64,000 nt of DNA from Pannonibacter indicus (lineage in GTDB: Bacteria > Pseudomonadota > Alphaproteobacteria > Rhizobiales > Stappiaceae). How positions within the stretch are numbered: position 1 is the first letter of the stretch; each line of letters begins with the position of its first letter. Both the position numbers and the translations under genes were made by a program. The notes below the pieces were generated by a model. That model was not told the DNA's origin. It ran no database searches and was given only the letters and a program-made list of their open reading frames with translations. Location: positions 1-64,000 of the forward strand of contig NZ_LIPT01000007.1 in the NCBI RefSeq assembly GCF_001418225.1, read 5' to 3'. Shown piece by piece: positions 1 through 7,106 of this stretch.

Positions 1-288
1 GGCCCTGCAACCCCAACCAGCAATGCCGCCCGCGCTGGCGCCACGACCATCATTGCACTAACAATCAAATTGGACCCGTCCGTGGGGGCCGATCATCCAG
101 CCCATGACCCGCAACATCAGCGTAGTGCTTTTCCCGATACCCCCACTGATGGAATTCAGTTAAATCAGTGGGTTATGAGTGTTACGCCGCGTTTGTGAGG
201 TCAGGGGCCTTAAAAAGCAGGCCAAAACCAAGGCGAACCCCCGCAACCAAAAATTCCGACAAGATATCAAAGGCTTACGTCGAAGCAC

Positions 289-310
289 AGCGCCCCACGG
301 GGCGCTTTTT
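289..310 (+). terminator. Rho-independent terminator
   Basis: AGCGCCCC (289-296) pairs with GGGGCGCT (299-306) and is followed by TTTT. The innermost pair must open to give a loop of four. The hairpin lies about 40 bases after the short tRNA-end copy at 238-250, as expected for the original terminator downstream of a tRNA gene. Confidence 0.7.
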
Positions 311-424
311 GCGTTGCAGCACGCCACCACACATTCCCCAAAGATTCCAAACCCTTACGAACATCCCCGATTCCTCCGTGCAACACTCATGCGACACGGG
401 AATGGCTGGGTGTTCGCGGGACGT

Positions 425-457
425 AAGGCCGCAGGTTCAAATCCTGCCCCCGCAACC
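425..457 (+). repeat. 3' end of initiator tRNA (probable attachment-site scar)
   Basis: The 33 bases match the 3' part of alphaproteobacterial tRNA-fMet: the end of the variable region, the T stem GCAGG/CCTGC around TTCAAAT, and the acceptor strand CCCCGCA. The 5' half (D arm, anticodon arm) is absent, and the normal ACCA end reads ACCCA, so this is not a working tRNA. A shorter CCCCCGCAACCA copy sits at 239-250. Truncated tRNA 3' ends are the usual leftovers of tyrosine-recombinase integration into a tRNA gene. The identification of fMet is from memory of the family sequence. Confidence 0.65.
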
Positions 458-644
458 CAAAATAACCGCACTCCCGGGCAAAACCCGCTGGGAGAATTTT
501 TTTGTACATTTTCCAAGCCCAAAAGAACAAAAAAAGTACAAAAACAAACGGGCAAAAGGGAAACTGTTCAGCAGGGCTGCCGAATTGCTGAGGGTTTGGC
601 TGAGCCTGGCCGGCGTTGCCTGTCAGGAATTGCGGGCTGCGGGG

Positions 645-1472
645 CTACTCTTCCACGCGGATCGTGATGGGGTCTTCGTAAAGCATGAACCGATCTTCTC
701 CGGGGCGCGTGGCCGTGAACACGACCGCCCTTGCGGGAGTCGCTCCGCCACATGAGCGGCTGACGCGATAGCCTACCCCTCCATCTGACCAAATGCCCGT
801 GGCGAGTTCCGGCAGATACTCGAATACCTCTTCCCACGATGGCGGCTGCTCGCCGCAGCGCCCGCGCTTGGCGTGGATCACAACCGACTCGCCTACCCTC
901 ACCTCGGAGAGCTCACGCCAGTAAATGCGCTGGTCAGTCATGTCGATCACACGCGGGCCGGGTTCGGGCCGCTTCCTTTGGATGGCCGCGCTTTCCGGCT
1001 CATGCCAACCGCTCAATCCGATCATGCCGCCGCCAGCGGCCAACACCACAAGGGCGACGATTCCGGCAATCTTCCATCGGCGAACGCGGCGGGACGCTGC
1101 AACAGGGTGGGGCGGTGCTATCCCTTCGGGGGTGGCCGTGTGTCCCTTCGCGCCGCCGTTGTCCGGTTCGGTGGCAGGCTTGCGCCGCTGGGCATCTTCA
1201 TAAAGCCGGTGCCAGTACGGCAGCGCATCGGCCATGTCCTCCACGCGAAGCAGCAAGGTCAGGATGCGGAAGTTGCGGCGGCTGGGGGTGTGTAACCCCC
1301 TGCGCCAGTTGTTCAGGCTTTTCAGCGCGCTTTCGTAAGCGCCGTCCGCCTTTTTCTTGGTCAGGTTGCAATATTCGCTGGCAAGCTGGTCGTTATCGAC
1401 ATGGCCACGCTCGATGCACAAGGCATCGAACAGCTTCCACCATTCTGCAAAACTGGCGAACTTGTCCCCCAT
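645..1472 (-). CDS. Unrecognised single-pass membrane protein
   Basis: 275 residues starting at ATG 1472 behind a GGAGGG ribosome site. Residues 1-100 are soluble and helical, with a basic stretch around 55-70 that could be a DNA- or protein-binding domain. Residues 100-132 form a low-complexity linker, and 134-153 are a clear hydrophobic helix preceded by RRVRRWK, so the N-terminal domain should be cytoplasmic. The last 115 residues would lie in the periplasm and contain two cysteines that could pair. I do not recognise a family. The architecture resembles one-piece transmembrane regulators, but that is inference. It sits alone between the tRNA scar and two small secreted proteins. Confidence 0.6.
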   Translation of the reverse strand: MGDKFASFAEWWKLFDALCIERGHVDNDQLASEYCNLTKKKADGAYESALKSLNNWRRGLHTPSRRNFRILTLLLRVEDMADALPYWHRLYEDAQRRKPATEPDNGGAKGHTATPEGIAPPHPVAASRRVRRWKIAGIVALVVLAAGGGMIGLSGWHEPESAAIQRKRPEPGPRVIDMTDQRIYWRELSEVRVGESVVIHAKRGRCGEQPPSWEEVFEYLPELATGIWSDGGVGYRVSRSCGGATPARAVVFTATRPGEDRFMLYEDPITIRVEE

Positions 1473-1637
1473 GCCGTTCCCTCACACGGCTCTTTCCCTC
1501 CTTTCTAGCCAGACCGAGACTCCCGATCAAGCTTTTGAGAAGGATCACCTATTCGACGCGTTTTCCGATTTTTCCATGCCTTCCAACATTTCTGGTTACA
1601 CCAGCCGGCGGCCGTCCTTATAAACATAACCGGGCGG

Positions 1638-1665
1638 CCCGTCGCACGGGTCCCGTCGCACGGGT
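1638..1665. repeat. Perfect 14-bp tandem duplication
   Basis: CCCGTCGCACGGGT occurs twice head to tail (1638-1651 and 1652-1665) in the intergenic region before the 1746 gene. It is the same length as the duplication in the transposase at 2757-2784. Confidence 0.9.
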
Positions 1666-1745
1666 CCTAACGGGTCATAGTCGTGCGCGTGTTGGCATTA
1701 TGAGGCGGGCGGCATGAACAATCTTTGCGGAAGCCGGGGGCACCC

Positions 1746-2039
1746 ATGACCAACCAAATCAAATCGTTCCTGCGGCCTGCCGTACTTCTCTTAGGCGGGC
1801 TTATGTTCACTGTGGCGGGGGCGTCCAGCGTGCTTGCCTGCCGGGGTACGGCGGAATACCCGGACGTAGCGTCCCGGCTTGCCGCCGCCTCGTTGCCCGC
1901 CGACAGGAAAGCCGACCTTACCCGGCAACTCAAAAGGGGCCGCGCCTTGCACGACCGCGCCCATCAACAGAACGATACCGGAGCCATGCGGGAGTCGCTG
2001 ACGATCCTCGACCGCATCAAAGCCGCGCTGCCGAGGTAA
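1746..2039 (+). CDS. Small secreted protein of unknown function
   Basis: 97 residues from ATG 1746; an in-frame TTG at 1725 is possible but places the signal peptide unusually far in. The N-terminus has a hydrophobic segment ending in VLAC, so it is either a Sec-exported protein or a lipoprotein with a poor lipobox (Leu at -2). The mature part is a charged, helix-rich domain of about 70 residues with no motif I recognise. The downstream lipoprotein gene begins three bases after its stop, so the two are probably translated together. Confidence 0.55.
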   Translation: MTNQIKSFLRPAVLLLGGLMFTVAGASSVLACRGTAEYPDVASRLAAASLPADRKADLTRQLKRGRALHDRAHQQNDTGAMRESLTILDRIKAALPR

Positions 2040-2042
2040 GCA

Positions 2043-2414
2043 ATGATGTTCCCGGGCGTGTCACGCTTCGGCGCGGTCTTCGCCGCGCTTTTCATGCTGG
2101 GCCTGATGGCCTGCCAGACAGCAGCGGCCGATAACGGCAACCGTCTGACGGCTGATCAAGTGCGTAGCACTTTTGTTGGGCGGGCATGGAGTCAGGGAAC
2201 AGGAACGTTCATGTTCTCGCGGGATGGCACCTACCGGTATGACGACAGCCATACAAGCGCGCGGGGCACCTATCAAATTGCCAATGACGGCGTGCTGTGT
2301 ACGATCAACAGCAATTCGGGCGTGCAGACTTGCTACACCTTCTACCGCAACGGCAGCGGATACCGATACTGGCACGACCGCGAGCGTCGTTACTGGCCTG
2401 CATACCTTCGTTGA
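2043..2414 (+). CDS. Small lipoprotein of unknown function
   Basis: 123 residues. A hydrophobic N-terminus ends in LMAC, a good lipobox with the lipidated Cys at residue 24. The mature domain has a run of Thr/Gly/Tyr-rich short strands (FMFSRDGTYRY, ARGTYQI) and a Cys pair around residues 85-98, which suggests a small beta-sheet domain like those of other short bacterial lipoproteins that bind or sense surface components. It follows directly on the preceding small exported protein, so they may act together. No function can be assigned. Confidence 0.6.
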   Translation: MMFPGVSRFGAVFAALFMLGLMACQTAAADNGNRLTADQVRSTFVGRAWSQGTGTFMFSRDGTYRYDDSHTSARGTYQIANDGVLCTINSNSGVQTCYTFYRNGSGYRYWHDRERRYWPAYLR

Positions 2415-2495
2415 TCCCGCGTTTTGGTTTCGTAATTGAAGAAACCCCGCCGGGGCGGGGCGCTGCTAGCGTATGTCGCTGTCTGGGCTCAGGAC

Positions 2496-3291
2496 TCATT
2501 GAAGCCACCATATGACAATTGCAGCGATTGTGATTGCGGCCATGAAGACGTCTGCCCGGCGGTCATGGCGGGTGGCGATGCGGCGTCAGCCCTCGAGCCG
2601 CCCGAACATGTTCTCGATCTTATGCCATTGGTTGTATTGTGTTTTGCAGAATGATGCGGAGGCTTTGCGGCCCCTGCGCGGCGGAATGCAGGGTGAGATG
2701 CCTTTTGCCTTGAGAGCGGCGCGGTACTCATCGCAGTCATAGCCCTTGTCAGCTATCATCGTCGCATTGGCATCGTCGCATTGGGATCTTCATGCAGTGC
2801 TGGGTACAGGATCTTGGCACCGGTGTGATCGGATACCTGTCCCGCCGTCAGGCACATCGCGATGGGCTGCCCCTCAGCATCGCACACGGCGCGCAGCTTG
2901 GTGTTCAGCCCACCCTTTGTGCGGCCGGTATGGCGGGGAAATACCCCCCCTTGCAAGAGGCTTGACGCCGTGCGGTGAGCCTTCAGGTGCGCTGCATCGA
3001 TCATCATCGTCTCCGGTGGACCGCCGCACCCTGCCAGGTGACTGAAAATCCTGTCGAACACGCCAAGCTCAGTCCAACGCGGAAGCGGTTGTAAAGCGTC
3101 TTGTGCGGCCCGTAGTCCTTCGGTGCATCTTTCCACTGGAGGCCGTGCTTCAGCACATAGATGATGCCTGAAATCACCCGCCGGTCATCAACACGAGGAA
3201 CACCATGAGAAAGCGGGAAGAACGGTTCGATCTTCGCCATCTGCGCTGGTGAGAGCAAAAACAGATCAGTCGCAGCAAACTCTTTTGCCAT
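2496..3291 (-). pseudogene. IS5-family DDE transposase, inactivated
   Basis: Frame A (3291 to 3004) gives the N-terminal domain with the typical DYGPHKTLYNRF block. Frame B takes over near 3085 and carries MMIDAAHLKAHRTA (first catalytic Asp), then the ADKGYDCDEYR block (second Asp), then FGRLEG (third acidic residue). The A-to-B shift may be the normal programmed frameshift of this group. Two further lesions are not normal. A 14-bp tandem duplication at 2757-2784 shifts the frame; deleting one copy restores DPNATMIADKGYD. A TGA also replaces the expected Trp codon just after FGRLEG. The transposase cannot be made full length. Confidence 0.85.
2757..2784. repeat. 14-bp tandem duplication inside the transposase
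   Basis: CATCGTCGCATTGG is present twice in direct succession (2757-2770, 2771-2784). It causes a frameshift between the first and second catalytic Asp regions of the transposase. Confidence 0.9.
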
Positions 3292-3353
3292 CCTGAATCA
3301 CATCGCCCGGGTCAATGCAAATTGATAGGTCCTGAGCCTAGTCATGCACCAAC

Positions 3354-3535
3354 TCCTCTCCCCTTTGAGGGAAGGGCTATCGCATATGGCGGAAATCTCT
3401 TCCGCCTGCGTAAGGATCGAACGCTCAGTCCTTGGGAAGGGCAATTTGGGAATCCGGAAATGCGTTGCGGCGACAGACCCGAATCCAGAAATTCCATATG
3501 CGACTCCCCTGCCCCTCAAGGGGGGAGAGGGGCGC
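3354..3535. repeat. Composite inverted-repeat element, copy 1
   Basis: The left arm begins CTCCTCTCCCC-TTTGAGGG and includes CGCATATGG. The right arm mirrors it with CCATATGCG and CCCCTCAAGGGGGGAGAGG, followed by GCGCTGCGGCAAAACGAGG. The same arm sequence and GCGGCAA tail recur at 36866-37025, so this is an interspersed intergenic element and not a chance hairpin. No coding capacity is visible. It fills the gap between the IS and the SDR gene. Confidence 0.75.
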
Positions 3536-3694
3536 TGCGGCAAAACGAGGGTCCGATCCTGCTCCGTGCGCCCAATGAAACCTTGCCTGCTTCCGAGGAT
3601 GATGTCGCGTTGGCGAGCGCATCCAAATGGCGATGCGCCCGCCAGGGCCATGAGAGGCGGCCCGCTCATGGCTGCATAGCGGAGATGGGATCGT

Positions 3695-4468
3695 TCAGAT
3701 CCGGGCGCCTCCGGTCGCATCAATCATCTGGCCGGTCGTCCAGTGCGCGTCGTTCGATGCGAGGAAGACGATGACGCCGGCAACGTCCTCTGGCTTGCCG
3801 ATACGTGAGAAGACCGAGAGGGCTTCGGCACCGGCGCGCGCTTCGGGCGATGCCAGCCACTCGGCATTCATGTCCGTCTCCGTCACGCCCGGCAGCACGG
3901 CATTGACCGTAATCCCCCGAGGGGCAAACTCAGGTGCCAGCGCCAGTGTCAATGTCTCCAGCGCTCCCTTGGAGGCTGCATAGGCCGGATGGGTCGGCGC
4001 TGCAATCCGGGTGAACCCGGTGGACACATTGATGATGCGGCCATTGTCACGAATATGGCCGGCCACTGCCTGGATCAGGAAGAAGGGCGCCTTGTAATTG
4101 ATGGTCATAATCTCATCGAAGGCGGCTTCGCTCGTCTGCTTCAAGGGCAGGGCGGGCGCAATGCCGGCGTTGTTCACCAGAATGTCGAGAGTGGAGGACC
4201 CCGTCTCGGCACGTGCGGCCTCGCTGAACTGTGACCAAAGATTATCGGCCGCCTCCTTGCCCTCCCGCAAGTCAGCCTTGACAACAACCGCCTTTACCCC
4301 GAGCGCCTCGATGTCGCGAAGCGTGGCATTGGCCGCATCGGCATTTGCAGTATAGTGCAAGCCGATCAGAGCGGCGCCTTCCTTCGCGAAGGCAAGCGCA
4401 ACCGCCCGGCCGATGCCGCGTGAACTTCCAGTGATGAGGGCTATCTTATTTTCAAGTCTCTTGGTCAT
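3695..4468 (-). CDS. Short-chain dehydrogenase/reductase (SDR)
   Basis: 257 residues, the usual length for a classical SDR, predicted to be an NAD(P)H-dependent cytoplasmic oxidoreductase. Visible motifs are the cofactor site TGSSRGIG (13-20), NNAG (99-102), a catalytic Ser near 149 and the active-site YAASK (Tyr163, Lys167). The C-terminal GRIGKPEDVAG-type block and GQMIDATGG ending are typical of FabG-like members. The substrate cannot be told from sequence. It is divergent from a TetR gene, and two matching palindromes lie between them, so it is very probably repressed by that regulator and induced by a small molecule, perhaps a quinone or carbonyl compound. Confidence 0.88.
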   Translation of the reverse strand: MTKRLENKIALITGSSRGIGRAVALAFAKEGAALIGLHYTANADAANATLRDIEALGVKAVVVKADLREGKEAADNLWSQFSEAARAETGSSTLDILVNNAGIAPALPLKQTSEAAFDEIMTINYKAPFFLIQAVAGHIRDNGRIINVSTGFTRIAAPTHPAYAASKGALETLTLALAPEFAPRGITVNAVLPGVTETDMNAEWLASPEARAGAEALSVFSRIGKPEDVAGVIVFLASNDAHWTTGQMIDATGGARI

Positions 4469-4492
4469 GGACTGCTCCGCTGCTAAATTAAA

Positions 4493-4504
4493 TAGCGATC
4501 GCTA
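4493..4504. promoter_or_regulatory. Predicted TetR operator 1
   Basis: TAGCGATCGCTA is a perfect 12-bp palindrome, 25 bases upstream of the SDR start codon. It shares the TAGNGATCNCTA pattern with the site at 4538-4553. Confidence 0.7.
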
Positions 4505-4537
4505 CAATAATGGTGTGGCGGTTCCTGTCAATGAATT

Positions 4538-4553
4538 AATAGGGATCACTATT
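4538..4553. promoter_or_regulatory. Predicted TetR operator 2
   Basis: AATAGGGATCACTATT is palindromic apart from one symmetric pair. It ends two bases before the TetR start codon, so binding would block the regulator's own transcript. Confidence 0.7.
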
Positions 4554-4555
4554 TA

Positions 4556-5173
4556 ATGTCGAATCCAGTTCGCAAACGGGGCAGACCGCGCGCGCTCGAT
4601 CGCGACGTGGGCCTCGAAATCGCGGCGCGCTTGTTCTGGGAGCGTGGCTATGAAGGGACCTCAACCGCCGATCTGACGAAGGCCATGGGGATCAATCCGC
4701 CGACGCTTTACTCCATGTTCGGCTCAAAGGAGGCGTTGTACCGTCAGGCGCTGGAGTTCAGCATCGCCCGTGAAAGCGGCCGGCGGCTGGAGATCTTGGC
4801 GTCTCCTCTTCCAGCTTACGACGCCCTCAGGCTGTATCTCTATGATATCGCTGATGGAGACACCCAGCCCGGCAAGCCGCGAGGTTGCATGGTCTCGACC
4901 GCCGTTCTGCAGCATGCGGAAGAAAACGCATCCGTTGCGCAGATGACAGCGGCCTTGCGGGAAGCATCGATGCAGATCCTCAAAACCCGCTTTGACCGGG
5001 CCGTCGAGGAACGTGAGCTGCCTGCTGAAACCGACACCGATACGCTGGCGCGCTTCTATGGTGCGATTATCCAGGGCATGTCGGCACAGGCCTGCGACGG
5101 CGCCTGCAATGCGCGGCTGAAGCGGCTGATCGATCTCGCACTCACGGCCTGGCCAGGCAAGCGCGGCACCTGA
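4556..5173 (+). CDS. TetR/AcrR-family repressor
   Basis: 205 residues. An N-terminal RKRGRPR tail is followed by the TetR helix-turn-helix (about residues 12-58, with TADLTKAMGINPPTLYSMFG) and a ligand-binding domain. The C-terminal part resembles TetR_C_16/YxaF-like members that sense small hydrophobic compounds. It is divergent from the SDR gene. The start is forced by the conserved N-terminus, yet no Shine-Dalgarno fits between the operator and ATG, so the mRNA may be leaderless. The operator overlaps the position where such a transcript would begin, which suggests autoregulation. Confidence 0.88.
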   Translation: MSNPVRKRGRPRALDRDVGLEIAARLFWERGYEGTSTADLTKAMGINPPTLYSMFGSKEALYRQALEFSIARESGRRLEILASPLPAYDALRLYLYDIADGDTQPGKPRGCMVSTAVLQHAEENASVAQMTAALREASMQILKTRFDRAVEERELPAETDTDTLARFYGAIIQGMSAQACDGACNARLKRLIDLALTAWPGKRGT

Positions 5174-5184
5174 AGAGGAACTGG

Positions 5185-5401
5185 GCCCGAGATAACTGCC
5201 GAGTTCTATCGCGACCGCGTGCCGCATCAAAGTCAGACCGATGTCTGGATCGAACTTTTTGATGACAATCCCGATGCTTCCCTGGCCCGTCTGGGAAGCC
5301 CGCGGCGTGATGAGCTGGAGCCGTTGACCGGTGTCTCAGGCCATTGGACCTCGGATCCGGCGGGAAGGGTCATCCTGCTGCGTAAAGACGGGACGCCTTG
5401 A
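5185..5401 (+). pseudogene. Short coding-like remnant, unknown
   Basis: A frame with codon use like its neighbours runs from just after the TetR stop to a TGA at 5401. Its only ATG/GTG-type start is GTG 5219, giving 60 residues. The frame stays open and protein-like upstream of that start (AEFYRDRVPHQSQTDVW), which suggests the 3' end of a gene whose front has been lost. I do not recognise it. It could instead be a small intact gene. Confidence 0.35.
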
Positions 5402-5430
5402 GGCCCGAAGATCCGTCACACGCACAAAGC

Positions 5431-6276
5431 TCACGCAGAGCCCTGTCCGCCCAAGTGGTCCGGAATGGCCACCTTTTGCAAGTGGCTGAGCAGATAGGCA
5501 TGGGCGGAGGGAGCGGCGGCGATGAGGATGCCGGAGCGCTCATAGTGTTCGGGCCCACGCCCCCACCAATCGGTTACGATGCCGCCTGCCTCCTGAATGA
5601 GAAGGATGCCGGCGGCCGTGTCGATAAAACCGGTCTGCTCGAAATAGCCGCTGAAACGGCCACTGGCGACATAGGCGCAGCAGTTGGCGGCGCTGCCGAT
5701 GACCCGCACGGCAGCAATTGGCGCGCGGATCGCCTCTATCCGGTCATAGGCTCCCGGATAGAGGCTCAGGCCCGGTGCCGGAAGTCCCGTGCCGATGACC
5801 ATCTGGCCGGTGTCCGCATTGTCGCGGATGGTGAGCTTCTCGCGATTGAGGAAGGCTCCGCCGCCGAGGACGGACGTGAACATTTCACCGGTCACCGGAT
5901 TGTAGACGAGACCGCACAGGGTTCTTGCGCCCTGCCGCAAGGCGATGGTGATTGTATAATCCATGCCATTGAGGAAGTTGGCCGTTCCATCGATCGGGTC
6001 CACCAGGAAGCGGCATGCCGTGCTGGCGCCTTCGACAGAGGGAAACTCCTCACCGGTGAAGCTCCAGTCCGGATATCGGCTCAGCAGGTAATCGCGGATC
6101 TGGATCTCGGATTGCTCGTCGGCAATGCTGACGAAATCCCCCGGCCCCTTCACCCCGATGTGGAGTGTGCCGCGCTTGTGGAAATAGCCGAGGGTCAGAT
6201 CTCCCGCGAGGCGCGCGGCTGCTTCCATGTCTGCGAGCACCTTGCCCGCCTCGATCGTCTGCAAGCCGGTGCTCAT
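5431..6276 (-). CDS. Inositol-monophosphatase-family phosphatase
   Basis: 281 residues, normal length for the Mg-dependent, Li-sensitive IMPase/FIG superfamily. Metal ligands are visible in GEE (75-77) and DPIDGT (93-98). The second signature, normally WDxAAG, reads FIDTAAG, which is acceptable in relatives that act on other sugar phosphates or PAP. It would hydrolyse a phosphomonoester in the cytoplasm. Its ATG overlaps the stop of the upstream phosphodiesterase by four bases, so the two are translationally coupled. With the transporter in front, the likely task is to dephosphorylate the product released from an imported phosphodiester. Confidence 0.85.
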   Translation of the reverse strand: MSTGLQTIEAGKVLADMEAAARLAGDLTLGYFHKRGTLHIGVKGPGDFVSIADEQSEIQIRDYLLSRYPDWSFTGEEFPSVEGASTACRFLVDPIDGTANFLNGMDYTITIALRQGARTLCGLVYNPVTGEMFTSVLGGGAFLNREKLTIRDNADTGQMVIGTGLPAPGLSLYPGAYDRIEAIRAPIAAVRVIGSAANCCAYVASGRFSGYFEQTGFIDTAAGILLIQEAGGIVTDWWGRGPEHYERSGILIAAAPSAHAYLLSHLQKVAIPDHLGGQGSA

Positions 6277-7106
6277 GTCAGGGCCTCGTAAAGTTTTTCG
6301 GGGTCGTCAGTGGTGATCTGATCGGCATTCAATTCGATCAGACGGCGGGCAGCCGCGATTGTCTCTGCCTCGACCGTCCGGATCGTCCAGGCATCAACCT
6401 GGCGGCCGGCGGCTTGTACAGCCGCGATCAGATCCGCACCTGCGGCATCGGCTGCAAGCACCAGCTCATAATCCAGATAGATCATCGCTGCATCCGGTGC
6501 TGCCTGAAGGGCGCGGGTGATGAAGCTCATGAAGTCCTGCACGCTCTTCAGGCCATCAAGCACACCGGGATGGGTCGGGTCGTAGCCGGTCTTCAGTCCC
6601 GGCGTCCGGGCGGCGAGCAGGGCAACGGCGCCGGCATCACCACCGGAGAGGATCAGCCGGGAGGCAACCGGTCCGGCTGCCTGCGCAAAATTTGCGGCGG
6701 TGCGCTCATCCAGGCAAGACAGGTCTTCCTTGAAATCGAGCTGCAGCAGGGCGTCAGGATGGGCGGGCGTGCATGCCAGCAGGCCGCAGAGATCTTCGAG
6801 AAGCATCACGGTCTCGCCAATCGGCGCGCCATTATTTCCTCTGAGTTCCAGGCTGCGCAGGACTGCGGCACTGGTGTCACGCACCAGTCCGGTCCCCGTG
6901 GTGCTGCGTGCCAGATCCAGATCATGCAGGATCGCAAATCCGCGATCAGCATGCACGACGAGATCAACCTCGACGCTGGCGCCAAGCTGCATGGCTTCCA
7001 TGATCCGCGAGGCCGTGAACTCCGCATCCGTTCCCTTGCGGCGGGCCCTGTGCCATTTCAGCCGGGTGCGGTGGCCATTGGTGCCGATGTAAAGCGGGTC
7101 AGCCAT
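6273..7106 (-). CDS. Glycerophosphodiester phosphodiesterase
   Basis: 277 residues from ATG 7106, chosen because it makes an eight-base overlap with the ATPase stop and starts the domain cleanly (MADPLYIGTNGHR). The GDPD TIM-barrel signature is present: an N-terminal His/Arg block, EVDLVVHADRG and ILHDLDLARSTTGTG (canonical E-x-D then HD...R.T). No signal peptide is visible, so it acts in the cytoplasm on imported glycerophosphodiesters, releasing glycerol 3-phosphate and an alcohol. The N-terminal HRTRLKWHRAR replaces the usual AHRG, so the exact chemistry may differ. Sixth gene of the operon. Confidence 0.85.
   Translation of the reverse strand: MADPLYIGTNGHRTRLKWHRARRKGTDAEFTASRIMEAMQLGASVEVDLVVHADRGFAILHDLDLARSTTGTGLVRDTSAAVLRSLELRGNNGAPIGETVMLLEDLCGLLACTPAHPDALLQLDFKEDLSCLDERTAANFAQAAGPVASRLILSGGDAGAVALLAARTPGLKTGYDPTHPGVLDGLKSVQDFMSFITRALQAAPDAAMIYLDYELVLAADAAGADLIAAVQAAGRQVDAWTIRTVEAETIAAARRLIELNADQITTDDPEKLYEALT

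Larger units (their letters stand above)
1..644. other. Island edge without a convincing gene
   Basis: No reading frame here looks like a recognisable protein. A frame is open from the window edge to a stop at about 198, but its product resembles nothing I know, and it could be the tail of a gene lying to the left. The stretch contains a terminator hairpin and two pieces of tRNA 3' end, described separately. This mixture is what the edge of an integrated element or a recombination scar looks like. The longer overlapping frames around 170-750 run through the tRNA remnant and are not credible genes. Confidence 0.5.
2485..3338 (-). mobile_element. Degenerate IS5-family (IS427-group) insertion sequence
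   Basis: Imperfect terminal inverted repeats bound the element: GGGCTCAGGACTCATTGA at 2485-2502 and, inverted, GGCTCAGGACCTATCAAT at 3321-3338. They share GGCTCAGGAC. The interior encodes a two-frame DDE transposase on the minus strand. Length (about 850 bp) and two-frame layout suit the IS427 group. I could not define a target-site duplication with confidence. The element is dead (see transposase entry). Confidence 0.8.

Noticed and set aside
168-755. Long overlapping frames across the left edge
   Set aside because: They run through the tRNA fragment and terminator and overlap the minus-strand gene; composition and products look random.
839-1717. 292-codon plus frame opposite the first gene
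   Set aside because: Arg/Pro-rich shadow of the minus-strand gene and its upstream region; no ribosome site or motif.
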